Source: Thermodesulfobacteriaceae bacterium
GTDB taxonomy: Bacteria > Desulfobacterota > Thermodesulfobacteria > Thermodesulfobacteriales > Thermodesulfobacteriaceae
NCBI GenBank assembly: GCA_015494725.1
Contig: WGAR01000161.1
Location: 1-34,671 of the forward strand
Direction: 5' to 3'
Length of the DNA: 34,671 nucleotides
A program made the position numbers and the translations under genes. A model generated the notes under the pieces. The model saw only the letters and a list, made by a program, of their open reading frames with translations. It searched no databases and had not been told where the DNA came from. This document shows, piece after piece, positions 16,634 through 26,000 of this stretch. The first letter of the stretch is position 1. Every line of letters begins with the position of its first letter.

Positions 16634-17264
16634 TTCGCTCCGGGTCGCCGAACTCCTGGTAACCCTGCAGGGGGAGGGAAGTGCCGCCGGGTGTCCGGTC
16701 TTCCTGGTGAGGCTTTCCGGTTGCAACCTGGCCTGCTCCTGGTGCGACACCCCGGGAACTCGAGCCCCCGAAAGCGGTACCCTTTTCACCCTGACGGAAA
16801 TCCTTGAGCGCTGGCGGGCCTCCGGGCTGCGCGAGGTGCTTCTTACCGGAGGGGAACCCCTGCTTCAGGAAGGGGTCTATCCTTTGATGGAGGCCCTGCT
16901 TTCCGAAGGGGCCCGGATCTATCTGGAAACCAACGGCAGTATCTCCCTTTCCCGGGTCCCCCGGGAGGTGGTCAAGATCATGGATCTCAAAACCCCCTCC
17001 TCGGGCATGAGCCGGGCCAACCTCTATACCAACCTCCGTTATCTGGATCGCAAGGATCAGATCAAGTTCGTCATCGCCGACGAGGAAGACTATCGCTGGG
17101 CCCGGGAGAAGGTGCAGGAACTGGGGCTTTCCTATTTTACCCAGGTCCTCCTCTCCCCGGCCTGGGGAAGGATGCCTCCTCCCAAACTGGCCCGCCTCAT
17201 CCTGCAGGACCGTCTGCCGGTAAGATTCCAGCTTCAGCTACACAAGTTGCTGGATCTTCCCTAG
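16623..17264 (+). CDS. queE: 7-carboxy-7-deazaguanine synthase (radical SAM, QueE)
   Basis: LQGEGSAAGCPVFLVRLSGCNLACSWCDTPGT (CxxxCxxC), LLTGGEPLLQ, YLETNGS. Start uncertain: TTG 16623 or GTG 16611, overlapping queD. Confidence 0.92.
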   Translation: MRTDSLRVAELLVTLQGEGSAAGCPVFLVRLSGCNLACSWCDTPGTRAPESGTLFTLTEILERWRASGLREVLLTGGEPLLQEGVYPLMEALLSEGARIYLETNGSISLSRVPREVVKIMDLKTPSSGMSRANLYTNLRYLDRKDQIKFVIADEEDYRWAREKVQELGLSYFTQVLLSPAWGRMPPPKLARLILQDRLPVRFQLQLHKLLDLP

Positions 17265-18865
17265 GATCTTTCCCGAGGCCGGGGTGTACGTTTCAGGGTT
17301 ACGCCCAGAAGAAAGAGGGTGAGTCCCAGCAACAGCAGGGCCAGGACGGAGAGCAGGAGATGCCCGGAACGCATGTTTCGGTGGAAGATGATCCCCAGAG
17401 CGGTAAGGGTAACCGCCAGCATAAAGAGGGCCGGAAGGAGGGTGAACCCGCGCGGTCTTCCGGACACGGTCAACCACACCGTAAGGGCCAGAAGGGCAAG
17501 AGCCGCCAGAAGTTGATTGGCCGCTCCCATGAGGGGCCAGATCTTTTGCCAGGCCCCGGAGAAGGCCAGAGCCGCGGAAAGCCCTACCGCCACAAGGGTA
17601 AAGGCCACCCGGCTCCGGGGGGTGGAAACATGTTCCCCCTCCCGGGAGAAGAGTTCCTCGAGCATAAAGCGGGCCACGCGCGTGGCGGTGTCCAGAGAGG
17701 TGAGGGCGAAGGCCGAGACCGCCAGGGCGGCAAAGGCCCGTCCCTTTTCCGGAGGGATCCCCAGGGCGGAGAAGAAACCCGCCACCCCGGTGGCAAAGGT
17801 GGCGATGGGCCCCCGGGTATGAAGGAGCCCCTGATAATCGGTCAGACTCAGACCCACCACGGCACAGAGGGAGATGACGCCCAGTAACCCTTCGAGAAGC
17901 ATGGCCCCGTAGCCCACCCAGCGGGCCTGTGATTCCCGGGCCACCTGTCTGGCGGTGGTGCCGGAGCCCACCAGGGAATGGAAACCGGAGATGGCCCCGC
18001 AGGAGGTGATCACAAACAGGATGGGAAAGAGGGGACCTAACTGGTTGGAAAAACCGGTAAAGGCCGGAAGCTCTATCCTGGGAGGATGGAGGAGAAGGCC
18101 GCAGAAGGCCCCCAGGAGAAGACCGTAGAGGAGAAAGGCATTGAGGTAATCGCGGGGCTGAAGCAGGAGCCATACCGGAAAGACCGCGGCCACAAAGATA
18201 TAGGCAAAGAGAAGGAGTCTCCAGGTGGTTTCCGGGAGATGGAGGGGCCATCGGAACCCGGCCCAGATGGAGAGAAGGAGCCCCAGGATCCCCAGAAGGG
18301 TAAGGCCTCCCAGGGGAAGATGAACCCGGTAATAGAGTATTCCGAAGATCACGGCCAGGAGGAGGAAACCCAGGGAAGCGGTGGCCACCGGGGGAGAGGC
18401 CACGAAGGTCTTGGCCACAATCACATCAAAGGCAGCCACCACCAGGATCAGGGTAGCTACGGCAAAGAGCAGAAACCCCTTCTGGGCCACCGGCCCCAGA
18501 TACTGCCGCAGGATTTCCCCGATGGAACGCCCCTCGTGCCGCAGGGAGGCCATGATGGAACCCATGTCGTGGACCCCACCGGCGAGGACCGCTCCCAGGA
18601 CCAGCCAGAGGAAGACCCCCAGCCATCCATAGGAGGCGGCCAGGATAGGACCCACGATGGGCCCGGCCCCGGCTATGGAGGCAAAATGATGCCCGAAAAG
18701 CACCGGCGTGGAGGTGGGAACGAAATCCAGACCATCCCGCAACCGATGGGCCGGGGTGGGACGCCGATCGTCCACCCCAAACCAGCGCGAAAGAAGCCTC
18801 CCGTAAAAGATGAAACCGGCCAGGAATATAGCCCCGGCCAGAAGGACCAGCGACCGGGCCGACAT
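17261..18865 (-). CDS. cstA: CstA-family carbon starvation/peptide transporter
   Basis: TPVLFGHHFASIAGAGPIVGPILAASYGW, GGVHDMGSIMASLRHEGRSIGEI, SCGAISGFHSLVGSGTTARQ motifs. Start at ATG 18865 preferred over the TTG-initiated longer ORF. Confidence 0.93.
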   Translation of the reverse strand: MSARSLVLLAGAIFLAGFIFYGRLLSRWFGVDDRRPTPAHRLRDGLDFVPTSTPVLFGHHFASIAGAGPIVGPILAASYGWLGVFLWLVLGAVLAGGVHDMGSIMASLRHEGRSIGEILRQYLGPVAQKGFLLFAVATLILVVAAFDVIVAKTFVASPPVATASLGFLLLAVIFGILYYRVHLPLGGLTLLGILGLLLSIWAGFRWPLHLPETTWRLLLFAYIFVAAVFPVWLLLQPRDYLNAFLLYGLLLGAFCGLLLHPPRIELPAFTGFSNQLGPLFPILFVITSCGAISGFHSLVGSGTTARQVARESQARWVGYGAMLLEGLLGVISLCAVVGLSLTDYQGLLHTRGPIATFATGVAGFFSALGIPPEKGRAFAALAVSAFALTSLDTATRVARFMLEELFSREGEHVSTPRSRVAFTLVAVGLSAALAFSGAWQKIWPLMGAANQLLAALALLALTVWLTVSGRPRGFTLLPALFMLAVTLTALGIIFHRNMRSGHLLLSVLALLLLGLTLFLLGVTLKRTPRPRERS

Positions 18866-18872
18866 GTCCCTA

Positions 18873-18922
18873 ATTGAAAGGGCTTTTCCGCCCCTTGTCA
18901 ACCGAAAAAAGTCCTCTATAGT
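18873..18922. promoter_or_regulatory. Divergent promoter pair with overlapping -35 boxes (cstA / histidine kinase)
   Basis: Minus: TTGACA (18896-18901), 17 nt, TTCAAT (18873-18878). Plus: TTGTCA (18895-18900), 16 nt, TATAGT (18917-18922). Confidence 0.5.
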
Positions 18923-18970
18923 AGGAGCCAAATCAATATTCGTTTATTTTTGGTTTATTTTTAGATATTT

Positions 18971-20356
18971 ATGTTTATCCTCAGAGAAGACTCCGAAACC
19001 TATCGGGTGGCCCTGGAGGCCGCACCCCTTCTGGTGATCGATGCGGACTTTCGCGTACGTTACATGAACAGTACGGCCCGAAAAGAATACCGGTACGAGG
19101 GAGCCCTTCCGGTACCCTGCTATACCCTCTCCCACGGACTCGAAGAACCCTGCCCCGGGGAATGTCCCCTGAGGAGCATCCTGGCCACCGGACAACCCCG
19201 GGTATGTATCCATCGCCACCGCCATGAGGAAATCCAGCGTTACGAAAAAATCCTGGCCTCCCCGGTGTACGACACCCGGGGACACCTGCGGGGCATCGCG
19301 GAGATCCTGGTGGACATCACTCCTCAGATAGAGGAAGAACGGCAAACCCGCAGAGAACTCGAATCTTTGCTCGAGGCCCTGGATACCCCCAGGCTGGGAA
19401 TCCTCATCCTTGACGGAACTTCCAGGGTGATCTGGGCCAATCAGGGCACCGAGGTCCTCTTCGGCCTTCCTCGAGACCAGATCCTGGGGAAGGATCGAAC
19501 CACCCTTCTGGATGGGAAGACAGGCCCTGGAGAGGAGGGAGGGAGCCGGGAGATATATCTTTCTCCTCAAGGGTCCCTCCCGGGACGCTGGCTGGAGGGC
19601 TTCAGCCATCCCATCCATAAAGGACTCTATGCCGGAGGACGGGTGGAATTTTATCGGGATATTACCCCGCGCAAGCAGATGGAATTACAACTCCAGGAGG
19701 CCAGGAAAAGGGAGGCCCTGTGCCGGGTAGCCGGCGGACTGGCCCATCAATTCAATAACCTCCTTATGGTCATCCAGGGCCTCAGCGAGCTGGTGCTTCT
19801 GGATCTGGGTCAGGAACACCGCCTATCTTCCCATATTCAGCGCATCCTCCAGGCCTGCCACCGGGGAGCGGAGATCATCCGTAAACTCCTCTCCTTCTCT
19901 GGCCAGAGGGTAGAACCCGAACAAACCCTGAATCTTTCCGAATTCCTGAAAAGAGCGGAACCCTTGCTGCGCAGTTCCGCTGGAAAGCGGATCAAACTGT
20001 ATGTGGAAGTTCCTCCCGAACCCCTTCTCCTCAGGGGCAATGAAGAGATATTGCTCCAGATCCTTCTTCCCCTGGTGGCCAACGCCCGCGAAGCCATGCC
20101 CCGGGGAGGAGAACTCCGGATGAAGGCCTATCGTAAGGATCAGGAAGTCTGCCTGGAGATAAAAGACACCGGAAGGGGCATCCCGGAGGAGGATCTCCCC
20201 CATATCTTCGATCCCTTTTTCACCACCAAGGAGCTGGGAGCCGGGCTGGGGCTCTCGGTAGTCTCGGGATCGGTAAGGGCCCTTAAAGGACGCATCGAGG
20301 TGGAAAGCTTCCCCGGTCGGGGGACCCTCTTTCGCCTGTATTTCCCTTCAGTCTAG
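18971..20356 (+). CDS. PAS-domain sensor histidine kinase
   Basis: Two PAS-like segments, H-box GLAHQFNNLLMVIQG, N-box VANAREAM, G-boxes DTGRGIPEEDLPHIFDPFFTTKELGAGLGLSVV. Confidence 0.93.
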   Translation: MFILREDSETYRVALEAAPLLVIDADFRVRYMNSTARKEYRYEGALPVPCYTLSHGLEEPCPGECPLRSILATGQPRVCIHRHRHEEIQRYEKILASPVYDTRGHLRGIAEILVDITPQIEEERQTRRELESLLEALDTPRLGILILDGTSRVIWANQGTEVLFGLPRDQILGKDRTTLLDGKTGPGEEGGSREIYLSPQGSLPGRWLEGFSHPIHKGLYAGGRVEFYRDITPRKQMELQLQEARKREALCRVAGGLAHQFNNLLMVIQGLSELVLLDLGQEHRLSSHIQRILQACHRGAEIIRKLLSFSGQRVEPEQTLNLSEFLKRAEPLLRSSAGKRIKLYVEVPPEPLLLRGNEEILLQILLPLVANAREAMPRGGELRMKAYRKDQEVCLEIKDTGRGIPEEDLPHIFDPFFTTKELGAGLGLSVVSGSVRALKGRIEVESFPGRGTLFRLYFPSV

Positions 20357-21024
20357 TCCCGTAGGGAAAGGTGCTCCCGGATATAGTTCACCACCTCCCC
20401 GGGATCGTCGAGCACGGTGAACAGGGCGAGATCCGACTCGGAGATCTTTCCCCCGGAAAGGACCGTGTTTCGCAGCCACTCCACCAGTCCCTGCCAGTAT
20501 TCGCGCCCCACCAGCACCACCGGAACCGGACGAATCTTGCGGGTCTGAACCAGGGTGATCACCTCAAAGAGTTCGTCCAGGGTACCGTAACCCCCGGGAA
20601 GGAACACAAAGGCCACCGCATACTTGGCCATGAGCACCTTGCGCACGAAAAAGTAGCGCACCTCCAGCTTCAGGTTGGCATAGGGATTGGGCTCCTGTTC
20701 CAGGGGAAGCCGGATGTTGATGCCCACGGACCAGCCTCCGGCCTCGGCGGCCCCCTTGTTGGCGGCCTCCATAACCCCGGGGCCTCCGCCGGTGATTACG
20801 GAGAAACCCGCACGGACCAGTTCCCGGGCGATCTCCTCGGCTTTCTCGTAACAGGGGTCCCCGGGGCGAACCCGGGTGGAGCCGAAGATGGTTACCGCCG
20901 GATAGACCCGGGGAAGCTCCTCGAACCCCTCCACAAACTCGGCCATGATTTTGAAAAGCCGCCAGGATTCCCGGGCGGCCAGACCGTTTAATACGTATTG
21001 TTTTTCGTCTAACTCCTCTCTCAT
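20353..21024 (-). CDS. LOG family protein (TIGR00730-type, cytokinin riboside phosphoribohydrolase-like)
   Basis: TIFGSTRVRPGDP, VITGGGPGVMEAANKGA, FLPGGYGTLDELFEVITLVQT motifs; start at MREELDEK overlaps the recO stop (ATGA). Confidence 0.92.
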   Translation of the reverse strand: MREELDEKQYVLNGLAARESWRLFKIMAEFVEGFEELPRVYPAVTIFGSTRVRPGDPCYEKAEEIARELVRAGFSVITGGGPGVMEAANKGAAEAGGWSVGINIRLPLEQEPNPYANLKLEVRYFFVRKVLMAKYAVAFVFLPGGYGTLDELFEVITLVQTRKIRPVPVVLVGREYWQGLVEWLRNTVLSGGKISESDLALFTVLDDPGEVVNYIREHLSLRD

Positions 21025-21758
21025 TCCCGGAACTCCCGCCAGACTTTGAGGGTTTTTATATCCTGATCCAGCACCCGGAGCAAGAAGTTCTCCAGAAGCT
21101 TCTCCGCTTCCCGCCAGAGATCCCGGGAAAGTACCACCCGGCTCAGGGCCTCCGGGGAAAGACGTCTCCAGGAACGCAGGAGCCCCCGCACCGGCCCGGA
21201 CAGAGGCTGATCCTCCTCCCGGGCACATTCCGCACAGACCGCCCCTCCGCGCCGGAAAGAGAAATACACCCTTTCGGCCAGGGTCCTCTCACAGACCAGA
21301 CAGACCTCCATTTCCGGGGCCCAGCCCAGGAGCGTAAGCAGACGATATTCGAAATAGGCCTTGAGCCCCGGAAGCTCCGGGGTTCGATCCAGGGTCTCCA
21401 GGGCCTCCCGCAGAAGGGGAAAGATCTCCCGTCCCTCGGCCGGAGGAGAAGACCGTTCGCACAGCTCCAGGAAATAGGAGGCCAGCACAAAGGCTCGGGG
21501 ATGGGTGCGCAGGGTTTCCGGAGCCCAAAGAAGATCCGCGGCCTCAAGGATAGGGGCCAGCCCCCGCCGGGGGGGACGCAGATAGACCCGCAGAAGATGT
21601 CCGGGTTCCAGTTTGTTCACAAACCGGCGCCGGCTCCGCCGGGCCCCCTTGGCCACAGCCGCAAAACGTCCTTTCTCCCCGGAGATGAACTGTATCCAGA
21701 GATCGCTTTCGGAGATCTCCTGCACCGAAAGGACCAGGGCCTCAAAAGGCTTGAGCAC
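21021..21758 (-). CDS. recO: DNA repair protein RecO
   Basis: 245 aa; ALVLSVQEISESDLWIQFISGEKGRFAAVAKGARR, CLVC...CAEC zinc motif, C-terminal LENFLLRVLDQDIKTLKVWRE. Confidence 0.92.
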   Translation of the reverse strand: MLKPFEALVLSVQEISESDLWIQFISGEKGRFAAVAKGARRSRRRFVNKLEPGHLLRVYLRPPRRGLAPILEAADLLWAPETLRTHPRAFVLASYFLELCERSSPPAEGREIFPLLREALETLDRTPELPGLKAYFEYRLLTLLGWAPEMEVCLVCERTLAERVYFSFRRGGAVCAECAREEDQPLSGPVRGLLRSWRRLSPEALSRVVLSRDLWREAEKLLENFLLRVLDQDIKTLKVWREFRE

Positions 21759-21759
21759 C

Positions 21760-22128
21760 TCAGAATTTCCAGAAATAAAAAATCAGCGCTAAAACCAGTA
21801 AAACCCCCAGAACCGCAACCACCCACCAGAGCTTGCGGGAGGAGGAAACTTCTCCCCGGATAGGCCCCAGAGTATCCCGGCCCTTCTGGGGACGCACTTC
21901 CCGATAACGGGCCAGAACATCACCGGGATCCAGCCCCACCGCCTCGGCATAGGCCCGAAGATACCCCACAATATAGACCTCTCCGGGTAGTTCCTCCCAG
22001 CGTTCCTCCTCGATGGCTTCCAGGAAACGGCAACTGATCTTGGTCTCAGCGGCAATTTCCGGCAAGGAGAGCCCCTGACGTTCCCTTATCTCGCGTAAAT
22101 AAGCACCCAATCCCGTTCCGGAAGACAT
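21760..22128 (-). CDS. RodZ-like helix-turn-helix membrane protein (short form)
   Basis: LGAYLREIRERQGLSLPEIAAETKISCRFLEAIEEERWEELPGEVYIVGYLRAYAEAVGLDP plus one TM helix; no periplasmic domain. Confidence 0.85.
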   Translation of the reverse strand: MSSGTGLGAYLREIRERQGLSLPEIAAETKISCRFLEAIEEERWEELPGEVYIVGYLRAYAEAVGLDPGDVLARYREVRPQKGRDTLGPIRGEVSSSRKLWWVVAVLGVLLVLALIFYFWKF

Positions 22129-23049
22129 TTAAATAAATACCTTGATGAAAGCCTGTTCTTTAAGCTCTTTTATCCACTTTTGGAAATATTCGTCAAGGGC
22201 TTGTTGATAGAGCTTCTGACGGATCTCCTCCTGAACCTCGGCCAGGGGCTTGGTGGGCTGGGCCTTAACCGAAAGGACCCGGAGGATATACCACCGATTA
22301 CCCACCCGCACCGGTGGAGTAATCTCTCCGGGCCGGGCCCCGGACAGGACCTTGCGCATCTCCGGAGCCAGTTCGTTGAACTTAAAACGCCCCAGATCCT
22401 TTCCGCTTCCGGGAATTTCGGTGTACTTGCGGGATACCACCAGAAAATCGCCCCCTTTCTGGAGCTCCTTCCAGGCCTGACGGATGCGCCCCTCATCCGA
22501 AGTAACAATGGCGGCAAGATGATATATCCGCTCCTCACTGGAGAGATAATGCTCCCGGTAGTAGCGTTTCACGTCCTCATCGGTAATTACAATACGGGCC
22601 TGTACACTTACCTGAATCAGTTTCATCTTGCGCAGCTGTTCCCTTATCTGTTTGCGGTATTCCTCCGGGGTCAACCCCTGCTCCTTAAGGAAACGACGGA
22701 AGGCCTCCCGGCCCCCCAGGCGTTTTATAACCCTCTGCAGGAAGGCCTCCACTTCCTGGTCGCTCACCCGGATCTTATACTTACGAACCGCCTGTTCGAT
22801 GAGTTTCTCCTGGATGAGCCTTTCCAGCACCTCCTTTCGGATCTGGTGTACTATTTTCTGTTCCTCCAGAGGGTCCTTAACCCCGGCCAGATACTTCCGA
22901 TAGAGGGGAAGGGCCGCCTCATCCACCTCGGAAAGGGTGATGACCTCGTTATTCACCACCGCAGCGATGCGGTCCACTATCTTGCCCCAGGCTGTCCCCC
23001 AGAACAGCAGCATCAGACACCAGCATAAAAGCCCTCTTTTAGTGAGCAT
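22129..23049 (-). CDS. SurA-like periplasmic peptidyl-prolyl isomerase (parvulin)
   Basis: Signal peptide, VDRIAAVVNNEVITLSEVDE, parvulin segment KYTEIPGSGKDLGRFKFNELAPEMRKVLSGARPGEITPPVRVGNRWYILRV. Confidence 0.9.
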   Translation of the reverse strand: MLTKRGLLCWCLMLLFWGTAWGKIVDRIAAVVNNEVITLSEVDEAALPLYRKYLAGVKDPLEEQKIVHQIRKEVLERLIQEKLIEQAVRKYKIRVSDQEVEAFLQRVIKRLGGREAFRRFLKEQGLTPEEYRKQIREQLRKMKLIQVSVQARIVITDEDVKRYYREHYLSSEERIYHLAAIVTSDEGRIRQAWKELQKGGDFLVVSRKYTEIPGSGKDLGRFKFNELAPEMRKVLSGARPGEITPPVRVGNRWYILRVLSVKAQPTKPLAEVQEEIRQKLYQQALDEYFQKWIKELKEQAFIKVFI

Positions 23050-23080
23050 GGATTTCCTCCGGCAGGATTTCTCCTAGATT

Positions 23081-26000
23081 TTAACCGCGGAGAAGCCGGG
23101 CCGCACGCAGGGCTTCGGCCAGCACCGGCCCCTGAACCCGCACCCGGAGCTGCCCTTTACGGGTATAGCGCACCCAGCGAAATCCCTCGGAAAGGGCTCG
23201 GATACCCCGGCGGTAAAACTCCTCCGGTCCTCCGAGGTGGAAGACCAACTCCTCTCCCCGGGCCTCCAGTTTGAGAACGCGCAGATGGCGAAGAAGGATT
23301 TTCAGACGGGTAAGATCCAGGAGATGACGGGCCTCCGGGGGAGGATCCCCGAAACGATCCTCCAGGGCCTCCTCGAAACGGCCCAACTCCTCCTCGGTTC
23401 GCACCAGGGAAAGTTCGCGGTAAAGGTGCAGGCGCTGTTCCACGTCCGGCACGTAGGTCTCCGGGAAATAGGCGGGGATCCGCAGGTTGACCTCGGGTTC
23501 CGGCACCTCCTCGATCCTTTCGCCCTTGAGTTCCCGCACCGCCTTTTCCAGGATCTCCAGGTAGAGATCATAGCCCACCGCGGCGATATGTCCGGTCTGG
23601 GCGGTTCCGAGCAGGTTCCCGGCCCCCCGGATCTTGAGATCACTCAGGGCCAGACGGAAACCGGACCCCAGCTCGGTAAACTGCAGCAGGGCCTTAAGAC
23701 GCTTCCGGGCCTCCTCGGTGAGCCCGGTAAGGGAAGGGACCAGAAGATAAGCGTAGGCCTGCACGTTCCCGCGCCCCACCCGTCCCCGAAGCTGGTAGAT
23801 CTCCGAAAGCCCGAAACGATCGGCCCGGCAGACGATAATGGTATTGGCCGAAGGGATATCCAGTCCGCTCTCGATGATGGTGGTACAGACCAGGACATCT
23901 ATTTCCCGCCGCACAAAACGAGCCATGACTTCCTCGAGTTCCCGGGGGGGCATCTGACCGTGCGCCACCGCCACCCGGGCCTCGGGGACCAGGCGTTTCA
24001 CCCAGCTTGCCAGGGCCGAAAGCCCCCGCACCCGGGGATAGACGAAAAAGACCTGGCCTCCCCGGGAAAGCTCTCGCTGAATAGCCTCGCGCACGATTTC
24101 GGGCTCCATCTTGGCCAGCACGGTCTTTACCGGAAGGCGCCCCGGGGGAGGGGTTTCGATCACCGAAAGATCCCGAATCCCCAGGAGGGACATCTGCAGG
24201 GTCCGGGGAATGGGAGTGGCGGAAAGGGCCAGTACATCCACGGTCTTCTTGAGTTCTTTGAGGCGTTCCTTGTGTCGTACCCCGAATCGATGTTCCTCAT
24301 CGATGATCAGGAGTCCCAGATCCCGGAAACGCACATCCGGGGAAAGGAGACGCTGGGTCCCGATGATCACCTGGATCTCACCGGAAGCCAGGGATCGCAG
24401 GGTTTTCCGTTGCTCCGCCTGGGGACGGAGCCGGGAAAGTATCCCCACCCTTACCCCGAAAGGCCCCAGACGCTCGGAGAAGGTCCGGTAGTGCTGCTCG
24501 GCGAGCACCGTGGTAGGCACCAGCACCGCCACCTGTTTCCCGTCACGCACGGCGAGCATAGCGGCCCGCAGGGCCACCTCGGTCTTCCCGTAGCCCACAT
24601 CCCCGGCGAGCAGCCGGTCCATGGGCCGGGGGCTCTGCATATCCGAAAGGACCTCGGCGATAGCCGCTTCCTGATCCGGGGTCTCCTGATAAGGAAAGGT
24701 GGCCTCGAATTCCCGAAAAACCAGATCCGGGGGAGAGAAGGCGTGCCCCCGGGCCACGCGACGGGCGGCGTAAAGGGCCACCAGCTCCTGAGCGATCTCC
24801 TGGATGGCCTTCTTGACCTTCTCCTTACGCCGGGCAAAGGCCTTTCCCCCCAGTCGATCCAGGCGGGGCGGACGATCGTCCACCCCCACATACCGGTGGA
24901 TCTCCCCCAGACGATCCACCGGGAGATAGAGCTTGTCGCCCTGGGCGTATTCCACCAGAAGGAATTCCCCGGGAACCCCTCCGATCTCAAGCCTTACCAG
25001 CCCCCGATAGAGGCCGATTCCATGTTCCCGGTGCACCACATAATCACCGGGGCGTAATTCCTCGAGCTGAAGCGCCGCCCGAAGCCGACGGGGACGCTCG
25101 GTACGCGGAGATTTCCCGAAGAGTTCGCTCTCGGATAGAACCACCAGGGTCATCTCCGGCCAGAAAAACCCCTCGGGCAGATCCCCTACCACTACCTCCA
25201 CCGGAACGATCCAGCGAAAGTCCCGCAGGGGGGCTTCGCACACCGGAGGCGCTTCCTTGAGGATCTCCTCCTGGACCAGAAGTTCAGCCAGGCGTTCCGC
25301 CGAGGTGGGGGCGGAGAGGACCAGCACCAGGTGGTCTCCCTCCTCCAGCACCCTTCGAAGGAGGGCGAGCCCCCGTTCGAGCCCCCGGGCGGGCAGATCC
25401 GGGGAGATCAGAACCGAGGCCGGACGCAACCCCGGATCGAGGGAATCGGCCACCGGCAGTTCCCGCACCTCCATCCTCACCGAATCCCGGAACATGCGCT
25501 CCGTTTCCTCCGGGGTAAGAAAGACCTCCTCGGGTTCCACCAGGAGTTTTCTTTCCATCCGGCGGGCCGCCGCCAGAATCCTCTCCCAGCAAAAGGACAC
25601 CTTCTCCCGGAGTCTCTCCGGTTCAAAGAGGACCACCGGAACCCCTGCCGGGAGAAAATCCCTCAGACTCTCCAGGGAGGGAAAGAGCAGGGGCAACCAG
25701 AATTCCCCCGGTTCCAGGAACTGACGCCGGGCCACCTCCTCCCGCAGGCGAAACACCAGCTCCGAGGGACGGCGACGGCTCTCGGCCCTGAGCCGCAGTT
25801 TTTCATAGACGGATTCCGCATTCCCGCCCAGGAAGACCTCGCGTACCGGAAAGATATAGGCCTCCTCCAGGGTCTGAAGGGTGCGCTGGGTCTGGGGATG
25901 AAAGACCCGGATTTCCTCCAGCGTATCCCCGAAAAAGTCCAGCCGCAGCGGCCCCTCATAGCCCGGAGGCCACAAATCGATTACTCCCCCTCTTACGGCC

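Noticed and set aside
18866-18931. TTG-initiated N-terminal extension of CstA (MAPTIEDFFRLTRGGKALSIRD)
   Set aside because: Runs through the candidate divergent promoter; not CstA-like; ATG at 18865 preferred.
23237-25057. 606-aa plus-strand ORF antisense to mfd
   Set aside because: Shadow ORF opposite a strongly conserved mfd; no domain-like sequence or promoter evidence.
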